This document shows, one piece after another, positions 26,661 through 40,300 of a DNA stretch of 64,000 nucleotides (position 1 is the first letter of the stretch; each line of letters opens with the position of its first letter). Below the pieces are notes generated by a model. That model saw nothing but the letters and a program-made list of their open reading frames with translations, was not told the origin of the DNA and did no database searches. The position numbers were made by a program, and so were the translations under genes. The DNA lies in assembly GCA_013400975.1 (NCBI GenBank), contig WBMZ01011886.1, forward strand, positions 181,457-245,456. The letters are read 5' to 3'. This stretch comes from Atrichornis clamosus. Lineage: Eukaryota; Chordata; Aves; Passeriformes; Menuridae.

Positions 26661-27348
26661 CATTTAGAAGTTATCATTGATCTAAGTCACTCAGTATAGG
26701 AACTGTTTTAAAAATAACTACTGTATTAATTATTTTTATTAATAAAATGTATGAAAAGAGATTACTGATGTGCAGCAAATGCAGAAATAAAACTGTTGAG
26801 GATTTAATATATGAGCAATGAACAGACTGATTGACAAAATTGACTGGATGCCTAAAATTAAATGTTGCTTTTGATAATTACTATTTTTAAGTGAACTCTG
26901 TCTTTTAGGTTAATTACTGTATGTACAAGAGACTTTTGTCATATTTAGGAATTTAGCTGCAGAACAAGGAGGACTTGTCTTTAACTGATCAGGAAATACT
27001 GTTTTTAAATAAGACATAACACACAAAAAGTTCTTTCTAGGAGTTGCACTGGTATCTAGCAGTAATGAAAAACACATAACCATCCTTCTGCTTATTTGAT
27101 AATTTTGTATATATTACCCAGTGAATTACTGAATGTGGGGTAACACAACTGGTCCTGAGTTTTGAGAGTTCAGAAAACCTACTTTGATAGTTTGGGATTG
27201 CTGACAGATGTACGAAGGAGCTGTCTTTTATGTCTAATTTCTGTACTCTATGCTGCGTGGTGTCCCCATGTCAGCTTTGGGAATGAGAATACAACCATCT
27301 GTCTTACACTATGTCCTGAAGGAAGACACTTCTGGATATGTGATAGCC

Positions 27349-27720
27349 GGTCTGGAGGAGACCTTATCAATGTATATAAGTATCTGAAGGGAGCGTGTCA
27401 AGAGGATGCTCTCTTAGTGGTGCAAAGCAGTAAGGCAAGAGACAACAGGCAGAAACTGATGCACAAGAAGTTGCACCTGAGTATGAGGAAGAACTTCTTT
27501 ACTGGAGTATGAGGAAGAACTTCTTTGCTGTGCAGGTGACTGCACACAGGAACAGGTTGCCCAGAGAGGGTGTGTAGTCTCCTTCACTGGAGATATTCTA
27601 GAACTGTCTGGACACAATCCAGTGCCATGTGCTCTGGGATGACCCTGCCTGAGCAGGGAGGCTGGACCAGATGAGCCACTATGGTCCCTTCCAACCTGGC
27701 CCATTCTGTGATTCTGTGAC
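27349..27720 (+). mobile_element. CR1 LINE 3'-end fragment with a 26-bp internal tandem duplication
   Basis: CR1 3' sequence on the + strand: 'ggaggagaccttatcaatgt', 'gaggaagaacttctttactg', 'aacaggttgcccagagaggg', 'ggctggaccagatgagccac', 'ggtcccttccaacctggccc', and the tail 'ttctgtgattctgtgac'. A 26-bp unit at 27479-27504 is repeated at 27505-27530 with one difference. The CR1 consensus has this segment once, so the duplication arose in this copy or its source. Confidence 0.92.
27479..27530 (+). repeat. 26-bp tandem duplication inside a CR1 copy
   Basis: Two adjacent copies of a 26-bp unit beginning 'gagtatgaggaagaacttct', differing by one base (tactg versus tgctg). It is a local slippage or replication event and has no evident function. 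Confidence 0.9.
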
Positions 27721-30700
27721 TCCTATCCTATAGAATAAAAATCTATCTTATTTCTTGAATCTTTTTTCTCTCTGCCAAGATAGGATACAGATATGGACCA
27801 TTCCTCAACCTCTTGCTCTTTTGCATTACTTCTGACTTGTGTGATGTGGCTGACTGTCCATTGCAAGCTGGACTGAGGTTCCTTACCTGTGTTATTTAAC
27901 TGGAGCTGTTAGCTACTGCATGCCCTGTCCATCATCAGTGATCCAAGGTAAGGTTTTGAACCAGAACCTGTGATGCTCTGTGGTTCCAGCCCTCTGCCTG
28001 TTTCTGCTTGTGCACTCCTTGTAATGCTTTTGCACCAGCAGTCTTTCTGATAACCTAAGAATAGTATCCACCCTGCTTAAGAGCAGAAGTAATTTGTTCT
28101 TTCTGCCAGTTCATTTGGCATATTGCTGAGCAAATATTGCAGAATGCAGTTTCCTTCCTTTTTAATGTGGAACATATTATCCAGTAAGGGAATGAGATGG
28201 AATTCATATATCAAATATCTTCAACTGCATTGTGCTACCAGTAAGGAAATGGGTTACAATATGGCTGGCTTCTTATGTTCTTGCTTTAGTATCAGATTAA
28301 AATGTACTATATGGTATCTTGAAACCACCATACTTAATGGACTGTGTTATACTAATTAAAGAATTTTGAATGCAGGCAGTGTTTCACTCTGCTGTTGTCC
28401 TTTGTTCTTCCTTCTTTCTTCTTGCTAAGTAAAATTAGCTCTGCTGTGTTGTAATAGATAAGATTAACTAAAAAAGAAAATCAAACTTAGAGAAAAAAAA
28501 ACCTAACTACCAAAATTCACCAGAGTCCATCAATTCCACTAACTTGTTTTTAATGAAAAATGCAATGTAATTTAGCCCTGGTTTAGCTGAATCACATACT
28601 TTTGTAATATGGCTACTTTTTTTTTTTAATAAATAATTTGTAGGATATATGATACAAATACTCTTTTTTAACTATTCAGAGTTAACTGATGACCTATTGT
28701 TACATACTACCTGACTTTGGTTGCTGTTAGATTTTTGATAGAGAAGGGGGGATAAGCAAACATTTGATGTGTGGAACTAAAGCATGATGTGATTTTTCAA
28801 GGTGGGGTAGCAGATCCTGATGAACATAGAGTTAGCTCTAGAGAGTAGAGCTAGTATCTATTTAGTAACATATTTTCAACAGATATTTATGGACATTTAG
28901 TCATGTATTTTCCAACTTGTAGAGAAATATTGATGCAGCAATGCATTACATATTGTCCTTTTATAAAGCGAGGTTTGTCTGTCTCTGGTTTAAAGAGACT
29001 GTCACTTTTTTGTAGTTACCACCTTTTTATGAGTCCACTTGAAAGTATTTCACCATTTTTCACTTCTGCCTCTTCTCTCCTCTTTGTTTCTAGTCACAAC
29101 AAAAGAGAAGAAAATCATTAACTAATCCCATTCCTCTTTCCTCTGTTTCCTACCCAACCCAAACCAAACCTCAAACCAGCAGATTGAATTTGTCCGTAGA
29201 ATGAGATTTAGGTAGTGAAAGAAATGCACTTGTGACTGTCCTCCATCAAGGGAAAGTTGTGCATGTATCATATACTGAGGCAGTGATTAGATGGTGACCC
29301 CGGTAACTGCTGTTTATACTAATCAGTTTATACTAATCATACACTTGTATGTATCTACCCAGTTTTACTCAGGGAGTGTGTGCCAAAGGCAGATTCTATA
29401 TCTGGGAGATGAATCAGAGTTAAAGTTCCTGGGGAAGAAAGGTACAGTGAAATGCTACAATTAACTAGCAAAAAAAAGCTGTTCTTCCTGTGTTTTTCTT
29501 TCTCAACATTTTAAAATTTACTCTAGAAATCAAGTGGCCACACAGAAATCCAAGACTGAAGGAGAAGTAGTACTCCTAGTCTAAACAAGATTTCGTAATG
29601 CATGAAAGGCTTAGTATATCAAAGCTGATAATTCAGGTTTTGCTTTCATAGGTAATAAGTAGCTGAAGTAATTGATCTGGCCATGTAAAATTCACAACCA
29701 TATGACTTTACTTCCTAAATACTTGATGACCTATTTTCTTTACATTCCTTCTCTCCTGTCCAGCTGCAAAATCACAAGTAGATAAAAAACTTTGACTTTT
29801 AGATAATTCTCAAAAATAGGAGCAGTAATAATCAATAGTTTATTTTCATCTGAATTTCGTGAGTTCATTCTTTCCTGTTTGTTGGACTTCACCTCTAAAG
29901 GAGAGGTTTATAATGATAGATGTCCACTAAATAACACTGTCAGAAAAATGCTGGTTATGGGGAGAGACTTCAGTCTCTGGATTGCCGTTTTATTCTCAAT
30001 GTTTTTATTTCTCCTCTCTCAAGCCCTACATTTCCTTACTTTTGAGCTGGTGAGGTGTATCTATTGGTTAAGCGTGTTTTGGGAAAGAAAAGTTGTCTTG
30101 GCTTCTGAGCCTGCTTTGTAAGATGTTGCTTTCTGCACTGCTAAGGTAGAAAGGAGAGTACAGCCAAAGCCCTTTTTTTTAGAAACTCTCTGGACACATT
30201 TCATAGAAAGAGCTTAGCTATAAAACTTAGTTGTCTGGTCAAGATTCTGCTAAAGAGCTTTCTAGGAACATGTCTTCCAATGCTACCTTCTTGTTTCCTT
30301 TGCAAATTTCAATTTTTTTGTGTAATTTTAAATCAAGTTTATTTACCTTATTTTTCCCCATAACACCTTGTCATGATGCTCTAAGCTGTATATAGTGTTT
30401 ATTTTTAGTCCAGTGGGTTTAGAGGGTTCTGGTAAATCCTGTCAAAGCCAATGATATGGTGGCCTGCAGAGCTGTCTACATGTTGAGACAAGATTATTCA
30501 CAAATAGATCTTTTTACCCCTCTCAGAACAGATTCTTTGGGGAAGAAGTTGGTTTTGCCTGCAGTGAGAAAGTTGCTCACTGTGGGCACTTGAATCAGCC
30601 GTGGCTGAACAAATACTGAAGGGTGATGAGAGAAGTAGAGACTTGTAGTAACCAGCACCGCTTCAGCACCGGCAATCCATCAGAGTTTTGTTTTAATCTT

Positions 30701-30845
30701 AAATTCTTCTGCTGGCTGGCCAGCTCAGCATTGATCAGTGTGGCTTGGCCAAAAGCTGGCAATGTGCTGGGAAAACCAAATACTGGTACGCAGCTGTGTA
30801 ATGAAGTGAATGTGTGTGGACAGTCTGATAACATAGTCTACTATT

Positions 30846-31260
30846 GATGCCTTTTCGGGCCCCTAAAGAATAAAGAGCTGGACAAGGGTAGGTGATAAAA
30901 TACAGTTACCTTTAATGAAGGGCCCTCGTGGTGCACAACTCACCAGGAATGTCTGCCGAAGATGCACACGTGACATAGAACAAGTACCATTTTCATAAGT
31001 TTAACAAATAGCAAAACTAACTAAAATCTCCGATGAGGAACACAGATGATGAAGTAGTTGACATGAACCTCCAATTAGCTCGACAGCATGTGTTATGAGG
31101 AAGTTTTCAGAAAGGTATTTCATTGTTTTGAGAAAAAGTCTCTCGGGAAGGTGTTAGTTGTGTCTCCACCAGTTGTTATGTGAAAATGTCTCTAGAAGAC
31201 ACCTGTTGTTTATGAGAGAATATATTGGGATGGTGTCTTGTTCTTGGTTCCCAGAAGAGA
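30846..31260. mobile_element. Possible LTR-like or unclassified repeat segment
   Basis: The text here stands out from its surroundings. It opens with TGATGCCTTTTCGGGCCCCT and AATAAAGAGCTGGACAAGGG, followed by 'ttacctttaatgaagggccc', and then by loosely repeated modules near 31128-31215 ('gagaaaaagtctctcggg' versus 'tgaaaatgtctctagaag'). A TG start with a GGGCCC block and an AATAAA nearby suggests retroviral LTR sequence in one orientation. I cannot match it to a named family, and the orientation is unclear. Confidence 0.25.
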
Positions 31261-34200
31261 CTTAGACCAGGCATGGCCCTCAGGAATCTGTTTACTTAAA
31301 AGGAAAAGTACTGAGGGCCTGAAGTTAAGAAACTATAACTATATAGTAACATATGAATATATATATAGACATATGAAGAATAAAAGCAAAAATCTCTTAG
31401 GCATCACTATGATGAAAAATTCTTCACTCTCTTTTTCTTGCTTGTTTTGTTTTTCCTGCCTATTTACCTATACTTGCCCTTGAAATTTGATTATTTTTTA
31501 GTTACTATTATTTGATGGGGCAATTTTAATATTTTCTTATGAATGAGCGACCTCACATTGTTTCTTTTGTTCTGTCACCCACACAGTTTGACAAATGTGG
31601 TAACTCCTGGCAAATACCCCATTTAAAGTGCCTGAGAAAGAACTAGTTATTCATTTTTTCTACTGGGGAGCTGACAGGAAGAGAGTTTGAAGGATCAGTT
31701 GACTGCCACCATCTCTGCAGGAGGAATTGGTTGGCTGGGCTGCCTTGCATTTCTCGCTCTTTGCAGTTGTTATTCTCACATTGTATTTTGTGTATCTGAA
31801 CTGCTGAAATTGGTGACAGAGCAACAGAAATACCAAATCCGTTCATCTTGTCTTTAATACTTTCTCTGACATCATCTGTGAAATAGACTCATTGATGCCG
31901 TGGAATAACAAAGCTGGTGAAAATACTCTTTTCCCCACTCCTTTTCTGTATCTGGAGAGGGGCAATATATCAAAATATCAATTACCATGTACTGTCTTTA
32001 ACTGTACAGTACTGCCAAAGCAGAAAATACTTGCTGGTTGCTAGTTGACTATTCATTGAACAGTGTATTTCTATAAAAGCAAACTTTCAATTTCCCCCTC
32101 TTGCTCCCCCATGCATACCTTTTGTCACCAGTTCTTGTTTGGGGGGCGCCTACTAACCAATTGTCTTTTCATTTTCATGTTGGTTATTAGAGTTTTTTTC
32201 TAGCTTTGTACCATTTCTTTGTTGTATAGGTGAATATCATCCTGAAGGTGCTTTTAGTATATATTGGTTTGCTTTTTTTAATGTACCTCTGTATTTGTGT
32301 TCTTGTGTTCTACTCTCCTGTTTTCCATGTTTCTTTCTTGGGTGTGGATGTCTCCTGCTTTGCTAGCTTAACATATCCCTGTCTCCTGCTGCTTCCCTTG
32401 CTAGAACTGGAAAGCTAATAGCTCAGGGACAAAACTTGCTTTATCAACCCAAGATGTATACTTAGAGGGAGATGGGATCGTGCATTTCTTCTAGGAAAGC
32501 GCTTGGCTCACCTCCTAACCTCTGCTCATTGAGGGATGTGTGTTGGGGTGCTAGTCTCTGTGCCTTGACTCTGGTCCTATATCTAGCTGTACAGAGTACG
32601 TTACTCTCTCTGACCAGGTGCCAGCCTCTAGGGTTTTTAAACTTTTAAATCTTGAAGTCAGTTTCCATACAGGGTTTTTTTGGCACATTAGCTGCAAACA
32701 TGCCTCCTATATTTCTTTCCAGGTTACTCCTCTTGCTGCCAGCTGATGGCAGTGGCATGCACAGGTCTGGTACTCAGACTTCTTTGTGACTTCCAGCTAT
32801 TGCCGTTCAGGACGGGAGGCAGGGAGAGGAACAGCATCTGCTGAAGTCCTGTTCGTTTGCCTAGTGCATATCTCCAGTGCCCACTTCTGCCTGGAAGTGC
32901 TGGCACTGAATTGAAAGCAGCCCAGTTCTTGTGCATTGCAGCTGATTCCCCCAGGTTTCAGAATAGCAGCTGTGAAAAGGCAGTTTTCAATTTGTTGCTG
33001 TGTGTGGGAAACTCTGAGCAGCAGGAGAGATGGAATGTTTGCGTGTCGGTACCAGGCTGCATCAGCTTAAGCTTTCATTTTGAAGGTTATTTTCTCAGCC
33101 ATAAGCATTGAAGTCTTTTCATTTTGTATTTAAATTTTGCTAGAAGTTGATGGTACTTGCTCAATAGAATTTATTTCTGGTTCTTATTTATTTTGCAGTG
33201 AGGAGATAAAGCATATGCTTCTCTTCAAGTGTGATTAGTTGTATGCATGAGTTCAAGAATGTTCTTGAGTGTTTTTCCTGTGAGGAAGGGGAAAGCATTC
33301 ATTAACAGCATTGTGAACAATGAACAGACCTACAGTGAGTACTTCTTTAACTACATGACCCGGTGAAGAAAAATTAGAAAAAGAGAAGGTGATTGTACAA
33401 GAATTTTTCTGCAACTCTGTTTCCATTTTTCTCTCCACCATTAATTATTCATTTATCTTCAATTGTTTTGTCTGTGGGGTTTTAGAAATAGAGCCTGGCA
33501 GCTTCTGTGTAATGGAAGTGCTGGAGGGGTGCTCTGAGTGATAGACAGACGAAAAAAAAATCCTTAGAATAGTACTTTGAGCAGACTTGTTTGGGCCGTA
33601 GATAAGGATGTGGAAGACAGGACAAAGCTTGGATGGGGTGTAAATGAGGTCTCTGAAGAGATGGTGTACATCTACAAAGATTAGAGGAGAAATAGAAATC
33701 AGTGATGGAGAGTTTCATGGACTGAGTTGAACGTGTTGAGAAAATATATGGAACTGAATTAATTTTAGAGTAGAGGAACTGTTCAGCAAGGACAGTGATA
33801 AACTTAAAGAGGAATGAATTTGTAGCAAAGAAATCCAATGGTTGTGAGAGTTGTGCTTTTCAGTATTAAACAGAAATGAAGGAGGAATATCTTTGGAATA
33901 AGCATTTTCAAGAAAGATACTGATCTAGGAAAAGGGATAAGGATTACACTGGAAAAGAAGTGAAGAGTCTCAGTATCCGTATCAGTGTAATACAGAATAG
34001 CATGGGCAAAGAACTGGTGAGAAACATGGTGTGCAGAAGTTGGACTCCATGAAAATTAGAGCAGTAGTATATAGAGCACTGGGGAGAACAGTGGTTCTTT
34101 CTGCAGAAAGTTGGAGTTGTTTTATATGTTTAGGTTTTTTATAATGGTGATTTCATGAGTTTTCTTTTTTAAAAAATATCCACCTTCAGGCAGTCTACAC

Positions 34201-36039
34201 CAAATGTTTATCTTGCTGGCTTTTGCAGGGAAACATCCCCAGTTTGTGCCTATTTCTCATAAATTCCTTCATTTATTTCTACATTATGTATTCTGAGGCC
34301 TTGTAGCAAGGTTATTTCTTATTCAAAAGCGCTCTATGAATGTTTCTCCATCCAGCTGTTTAATACCTCAAATGCGCATTATAGCTAAAATATTAATATT
34401 GACCACTTGAATTTTATTTTTTTTTGGCCTCCTTATGGATGGAGCATAAGCGAAGAAAAAAAAAAAGAGGTTATTTGATATAGATCTGATATTAAATCAT
34501 CTTAGACATCAGTTGTCCTTTGACTCGCTGTTCCTTCCTACAGTGTCATTAAAAGGCAGAGGATTTTTCAGTCTCTTACTAGTGGGGATTTAAGAGAAAT
34601 AGTATTATGATTTGGAGATGGAAGTTAACAAACTCCATTAGAATCTTTTTTTTCCTTAGTAATGTACAGCTAGCTGTTGGAGTATTTGCCTGAATGGACA
34701 CTTGGATTCAGCTTGTGGTAACTCCAAATGCAGTATCATTCTCATAACCACACACATGCTACACACAGTGGAGGTTCTGAGCATACTAGTACATGGCTAT
34801 GAAGCAGTAGATGCATTTTAGCTTAAATACTCTGTCATACAAGTTCTGTCAGTCTTGTTTATATGAGTTTGGGTTTTTTTCAGCATACTTTGGCTCCCAA
34901 ATTAATTTACTTAGAAACACCACTTGAGATTAAGGCCAGTTTTTGAAGTTGTCTTTCTCTGCCATCCAAGTTTTTAGGTACCCTTTTGCTTCCAGGCCTT
35001 TTTCTGTGATAATAAATGCTATAAAATGACTAGCTGTGTTTTGTGAATATAAGCCTTCTGTTTTACCACCTGGAGTATAAAAATCCAAGTATTCTGCAAA
35101 GGTAATCTGAGAATTACGAGATCCAGCAGCCTGTGCATACATGGATATATTTTGCTCATGTGTTGCTGAAAAGAAAATGTCATTCTTAACTGTGTAATAT
35201 GAAGGTAATCTGTTTGCTGCAGATCAGTCACCAACTGGTTTCAGACTATGTGAGGGTTTTTGTGCGTAGGATGTACTTTAGGGACTTCGTTAGAGTCAGG
35301 TGAAGATTTGTTTGTCGCCTTTTTGCCCCCACCATCCACAGACTGGGGTGGGGTGTTTTTAAAACCTCTTTACTTTGTGAATCACAAGGAAGGACAGTGA
35401 TATGCAGTGAACAGGGCTGGTGTTGTCTTTGCTTGACCCCTCCTCAAATATTCATTGGAGCAACTGGATTCCAACAGTCTTTCTGCTGCTTTAATATACC
35501 TTGCTGTCTGTAGATGAAAAACATCATGTAAGAATGAGAAGTATTATTAATTTAAAATAACAATAAAATTATTCAATTTATTACTAAACCACTAGCTGTT
35601 TTATGTGTTCTGGATATTTAAACTCTATTAGTTTATTAACACATTAATTGCTAACTACAGTTGTTAGTCAGAACTCAGTCTGCAATGGCCTTCAAGAGGT
35701 CGCAGAGGTGTGATAAAATCAGCAAACTGGTTAAAGCCTCCATACATTACCCTCTTGCTGTATTACAGTCTGTGTCTGTTACAAGTGCTCTTAATTATGC
35801 AGAGCAGCAGAAAAGGGAAGGAGACTGTATAGGCTGGCAAGATTCTGTTTCACTGTACAAATGCACTTTTATGGTGTCCCACTGCTTGCCAGTGTAGACG
35901 TGACTTCAGAGAGTCACAGAGGTTTAATATACAGCAACTAACAGAGAGTCAAGAGAGGTGGAACCTAAATGAGATAAATAGCACAACAGGGCAGTCTCCT
36001 TTCTGAGCCATTAAAGCAGGACAGAATATGCAATGAAAA

Positions 36040-36960
36040 CATAAAAACAGCTGAAATAACAAAGTAATAAGAGTCTTGCTATGTCTGAAGTTAATTAGGA
36101 GCAACAAACTGCCCCTAATTACTGAAAGTGTGGGATCCTCAGCAAAGCTGCCTGGGATACTAATTAAAAGAACTGATTATAAGAAATCAAATGAATAATT
36201 AATGAATAAGAAATAATTTTCAAGAGTAACTTCAGAGAGCAAATAAAGTGCCCTTGGAAAATATTGTGACACCCTGAGCCATCCACTGAATCTAATCCTG
36301 CAGATAGACCTGAACTGATTTGCAAGTTTGCTGTGCTTATGCTTTCTAGTGCTAAGGCAGGGACTAATAGGGGCAGAATGACAGGTGAAATAGGAATAGT
36401 ATTTCCATTTCAATATCAAATGCTCTCTTCAAGTTTTTTTTAATGTGTGACTTCGATAGAACCTGCTTATGAAAGATGCTGACATAGTGTATTTTGTTTT
36501 AATAGTTGACTTTGCAGTAGTCTGCTGCTCACAGATCTGAGAGAGGTCTTTAGTGCTTTCAGAGGGCCTCTGGGTAGCATCCTCTGTGTTGATTAGTAGC
36601 AACTGTTGGCTGTCAAGTGTATGGGCCACCAAATGGACTGTGATTTTTCTATGTTCTTGAAGAAACAGCAATATGGAAATTACATCTGACAGAAAATAAT
36701 TGAAAGTTTAAAGATTTATCTTCTTCTCAAAAAAAAATCTAAGTCGATTAATAAGGTATTTTTAATCCTAAGCAGTTCTTTAAAGGGGCTAATCAGGGGT
36801 AGAGTTTTATCCAGGCATCTGTTTGGGTGTTCCTGCCTAATTGGGTGCTCCTTAATTTATACACTTGAAGTGTTTTAAATACCCCTAATCCTCAATGACA
36901 CTGACACATTTATAGAAATTTAGATTAGGAAAAAATAAAAATAAATGCTTGGAAGCATCA
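36040..36960. promoter_or_regulatory. Homeodomain-motif-rich intronic stretch, candidate enhancer
   Basis: TAATTAGG at 36092-36099 and its exact reverse complement CCTAATTA at 36114-36121 form an 8-bp inverted pair with a 14-base spacer. Further TAATTA/ATTAA cores follow at about 36159 and 36195. Bicoid/OTX-type TAATCC sites lie at 36763-36768 and 36886-36891, with TAATCA at 36790. Motif clustering in AT-rich DNA can be chance, so this is a proposal only. Confidence 0.25.
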
Positions 36961-37288
36961 AAGCCTAGGTGTAATCTCCTGTGCTGGTTCTAAGTCTCTG
37001 CTGGAGGCCGAGGGTGGAGGCTGCAGGTACCACGAAGTGCTGGAGTGCGCGTGGAGACAGCCAAGAGAGGCATGGGTACCTTTAAGTTATTAGGCTGTGA
37101 GATCAAGCCACTGCTGCGTGATGTCCCACCAAGACAGGCATGACATTTAATTCTCACTGATCAATCTGTGATCATTGTAGCAAGCCCCTCTTTATGTAGG
37201 TTTCATGTTCACAGAGGGACCAGACCCAGAACTGAAATACCCATGTCCTTTGTAGTGCCTTTCTGTTCTGAGCATCAATAAATTCATC

Positions 37289-37371
37289 AGTATCTTCTTG
37301 ATCCCATAAGGCTGTGTGTTGTAATGAAGTGGTTAGTATCCATTTGGTCCCATAAGGCTGTGTGTTGTATC
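37289..37371 (+). repeat. 46-bp tandem duplication in intron 1
   Basis: Two adjacent copies of a 46-bp unit: 'agtatc...cccataaggctgtgtgttgta' starts at 37289 and again at 37335. The last 24 bases of the matching part are identical and the first part is diverged. The second copy is cut off after the shared 3' segment. Confidence 0.88.
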
Positions 37372-40300
37372 TCTGAATGTGTTCACATCCTGGAAGAAGG
37401 GAAGCAATTGACTCCCGTGCGCTCGAAGTGAGGCTGTGACCGTGATCCATGGGTGAGGCAGAGAGTCCTGCTGCTCTTGGTGCATTCCTGCTTCCCTGCA
37501 TGCTGTGGTTCTGCCATATTCTCTATGGGACATGAAAAACATGCATTTGTGTGGGGTTTTTTTATGTATATATAAGAGAGGCAGGGAAAAAAGGTATAGA
37601 TACTATATAAGGAGAGTAGAATGAATGCTCCACAGCATGTTACACATTAAGCATAAAATACTGAAATGCAAGTTATTTAATGCTACTACTTTTTCAGAAG
37701 TATCTTTTTATTTGTTTTATTTATTGTAGTAGAAGTTGTAAATTGCCATTTAATTTCTTTAAAAACAAACATCACCTACTCCCAATGTCTCAAACCACAC
37801 CAACAAACCAAACATCCCAAACCCTGCAGATCTGTATTTCTGCCTTGACTAAGTTTCATAGCTACTTCGTAGCTATGTGAAACGATACTCCTAAACCTTG
37901 TGATAAGGAAGTAAAGATGTTCGTATGGCTTGTGTTAATAGTAAAGATTTTATTTTTTATTAATATTGAGCTTTTAGAATTGATCTGATTCTGTAGGGCT
38001 AGCTCAGAGTGTGCCCTGTTTAAATGAATACACTGAATTTCTGGTATTCTATTTCTCCTCTTTGACTTTTACAGACATATGACTTAAATATCTTGCTTGA
38101 TTTTATATTTAGGATGGATTTATACCTTGTCTGCAGACATTTGTTCTGGAAGCATATGTGTTCTCAGTGTGAAGGATAATTTATTTTCCTAATTTGATTG
38201 AGTTTGTATTTTTTTCTCCTATCATGGAAAAATAATCAGTTCCAACACGAAAACAGCTATCCTGATTGTGTAGTTAAAAAAACAATTAAAAAACTTTCTG
38301 CACTACACAACTGTGCAGATAGTGCTTATCTTTTACTCGTTCTGACTTTAGTGAGGCTACAAAGCACCAAACACAGCTGTCATAAGCCACTTTTTGGGGA
38401 AAAAAAGAATTTGGTCCATTTTATTTTTAATAGTGATGTGGTTAGGGTGGAACAGCTTCTTTGTATCAGTGATCAGACTAACACTGCCTCAGTGCTAATG
38501 AGATAAATGGGGTAAAGCATACTGATTATAATAGCTGGAGTAATATGTCATCTGAGAGACTGAGTAAAGAGGTGTGAGGTGCTGAAGCTCTGAGCAATAT
38601 GGTGGTCAGTGATGCAAATCCATTTCAATCTATAGTGCTGGAGAGCCTGGAAAATGAACAGAATTGCATAATAACATCAGAAGAAGCAGCCTCTAACCTT
38701 TCCTTTCTGAAAGGCCGAAGGATTCAGAGTGAGAAACTAGGTCATTTTGTCAGTGGAGTGAACCCATCCTCAGACTGTATGTGCATTTGTGTGTGTGTAG
38801 GGTGTCTGGTAATATTTACTCACCACAATCACTCATATGAATAAGTTAAAAAAATAAGTAGAACTTAATGTACTACCAAAATTGAAAACTGTCTCAAAAT
38901 ACTTGTAAATTGCTTGCTAATTTTAAGCCTAATAATATTAAGCCAAATAAAACATTGAAATAATTTGAGGTTGTTTTTTTTTTTAATTTCTATAGCAAGC
39001 AAATAAATTCTGCAATCAGCGCAGAAGAGTGCAGAGAAAAATCAGAATGGAGTAAATGAATCCAGTTTAAAAGAGGAGTTGATAGTCTGAGTTAGGGACA
39101 CCATTTCTGATGCAGTAGTTTCTAAACAATTTCATGTGTGCATTTGCAAATTGTGTGCATACAGTTTAGGAAACCAAAATAAGGGCTATTTCTGCAAGGT
39201 GGCACAAGTAGGATAGCTGTAGATTTTCCCTCCTATTGTGTTAAACCACGTATTTTATCCACCTGCCAGTTCACAATATTATTTTTGTATCACCAAATGG
39301 TTACCAGGGAATAACACCTCTACTGCCAAACAGCTCTGCTAACCTATTTGTGCCTTTGACAGGATATGTAATAAGCCAGGCTAACAAAGCTGCTGTGCCT
39401 CAGGTACACTGGATGGAAAGATTGTCTTGCAAATTTTTTTCAAAGCTGATGAATGTCTTCAACACACAAGTTACTGTGTATCATACTTGTACTGCAAATG
39501 GGAAGGGACCTCCTGGGTTGAGTCAGTCTCCTGTCCAAACACAAGACATCTTGTCTGTTTTATAAGCAGGTGAAACTTCACTTAGTAGGTATCCCTACTA
39601 CTTTTCCTTACTTTAAAAATTGTGAGACGTTTGTTTCCCAGCTGAATGCATTTACTGGTGTGTCAGCTCTGCCCTTCAGCTGTAATAACAGCTTTTCCTT
39701 CCTGAAGGATACAGTAGAGGATGGTGTCTCATTCTGCTGTATGAAACAGTCCAAAGTCTGAACCATCCCTCAGGCAATAGTCCTTCTCTGATTATCCTAA
39801 CTGCCTTTATCTGTATGTTTTGCAGCTGGAATTAATGCACCCTCCTACTCATGTCACATTAGCATGGTGCCTGGGATGTGCTGAGGCAATGCATTTGAGC
39901 CTTCAGCTCAGACAGCCAGAGAGAACGAAAATCTCACAGAAGTTCTTGTGAGTCCTGGCCTGAAGTCTGGGATGCTGAATTTCACCCCTTTCTGTTGCGA
40001 CAGCTCCTGCGCTGGCAGCGTTCCACTATGGTTTTTTTTTTTTAATACAAGACATTTTTTTTATCCACTCTGTGTGCTAGTGCATCCCAGCCTGGAATGT
40101 CAATATCAGTCTTCAAATTCAGAATATTATAATATCATGTTCCTGTTCTGTCTGTCATAATAAGCATGGAAATACTGTATTTATCTTCAATTTGTAGCTA
40201 CCTTTCTTGCTATTTCTCCTTTAACACTTACCCTCACATTTTTATGCAATCTTCTTCTTTGTGGCAGTATCTCTGCTGCTTAACTGTTGTTGAGATAAGA

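Noticed and set aside
27162..27512. 116-codon plus-strand frame
   Set aside because: Its second half is CR1 ORF2/3' sequence and the first half has no similarity I recognise, so it is a repeat-derived frame.
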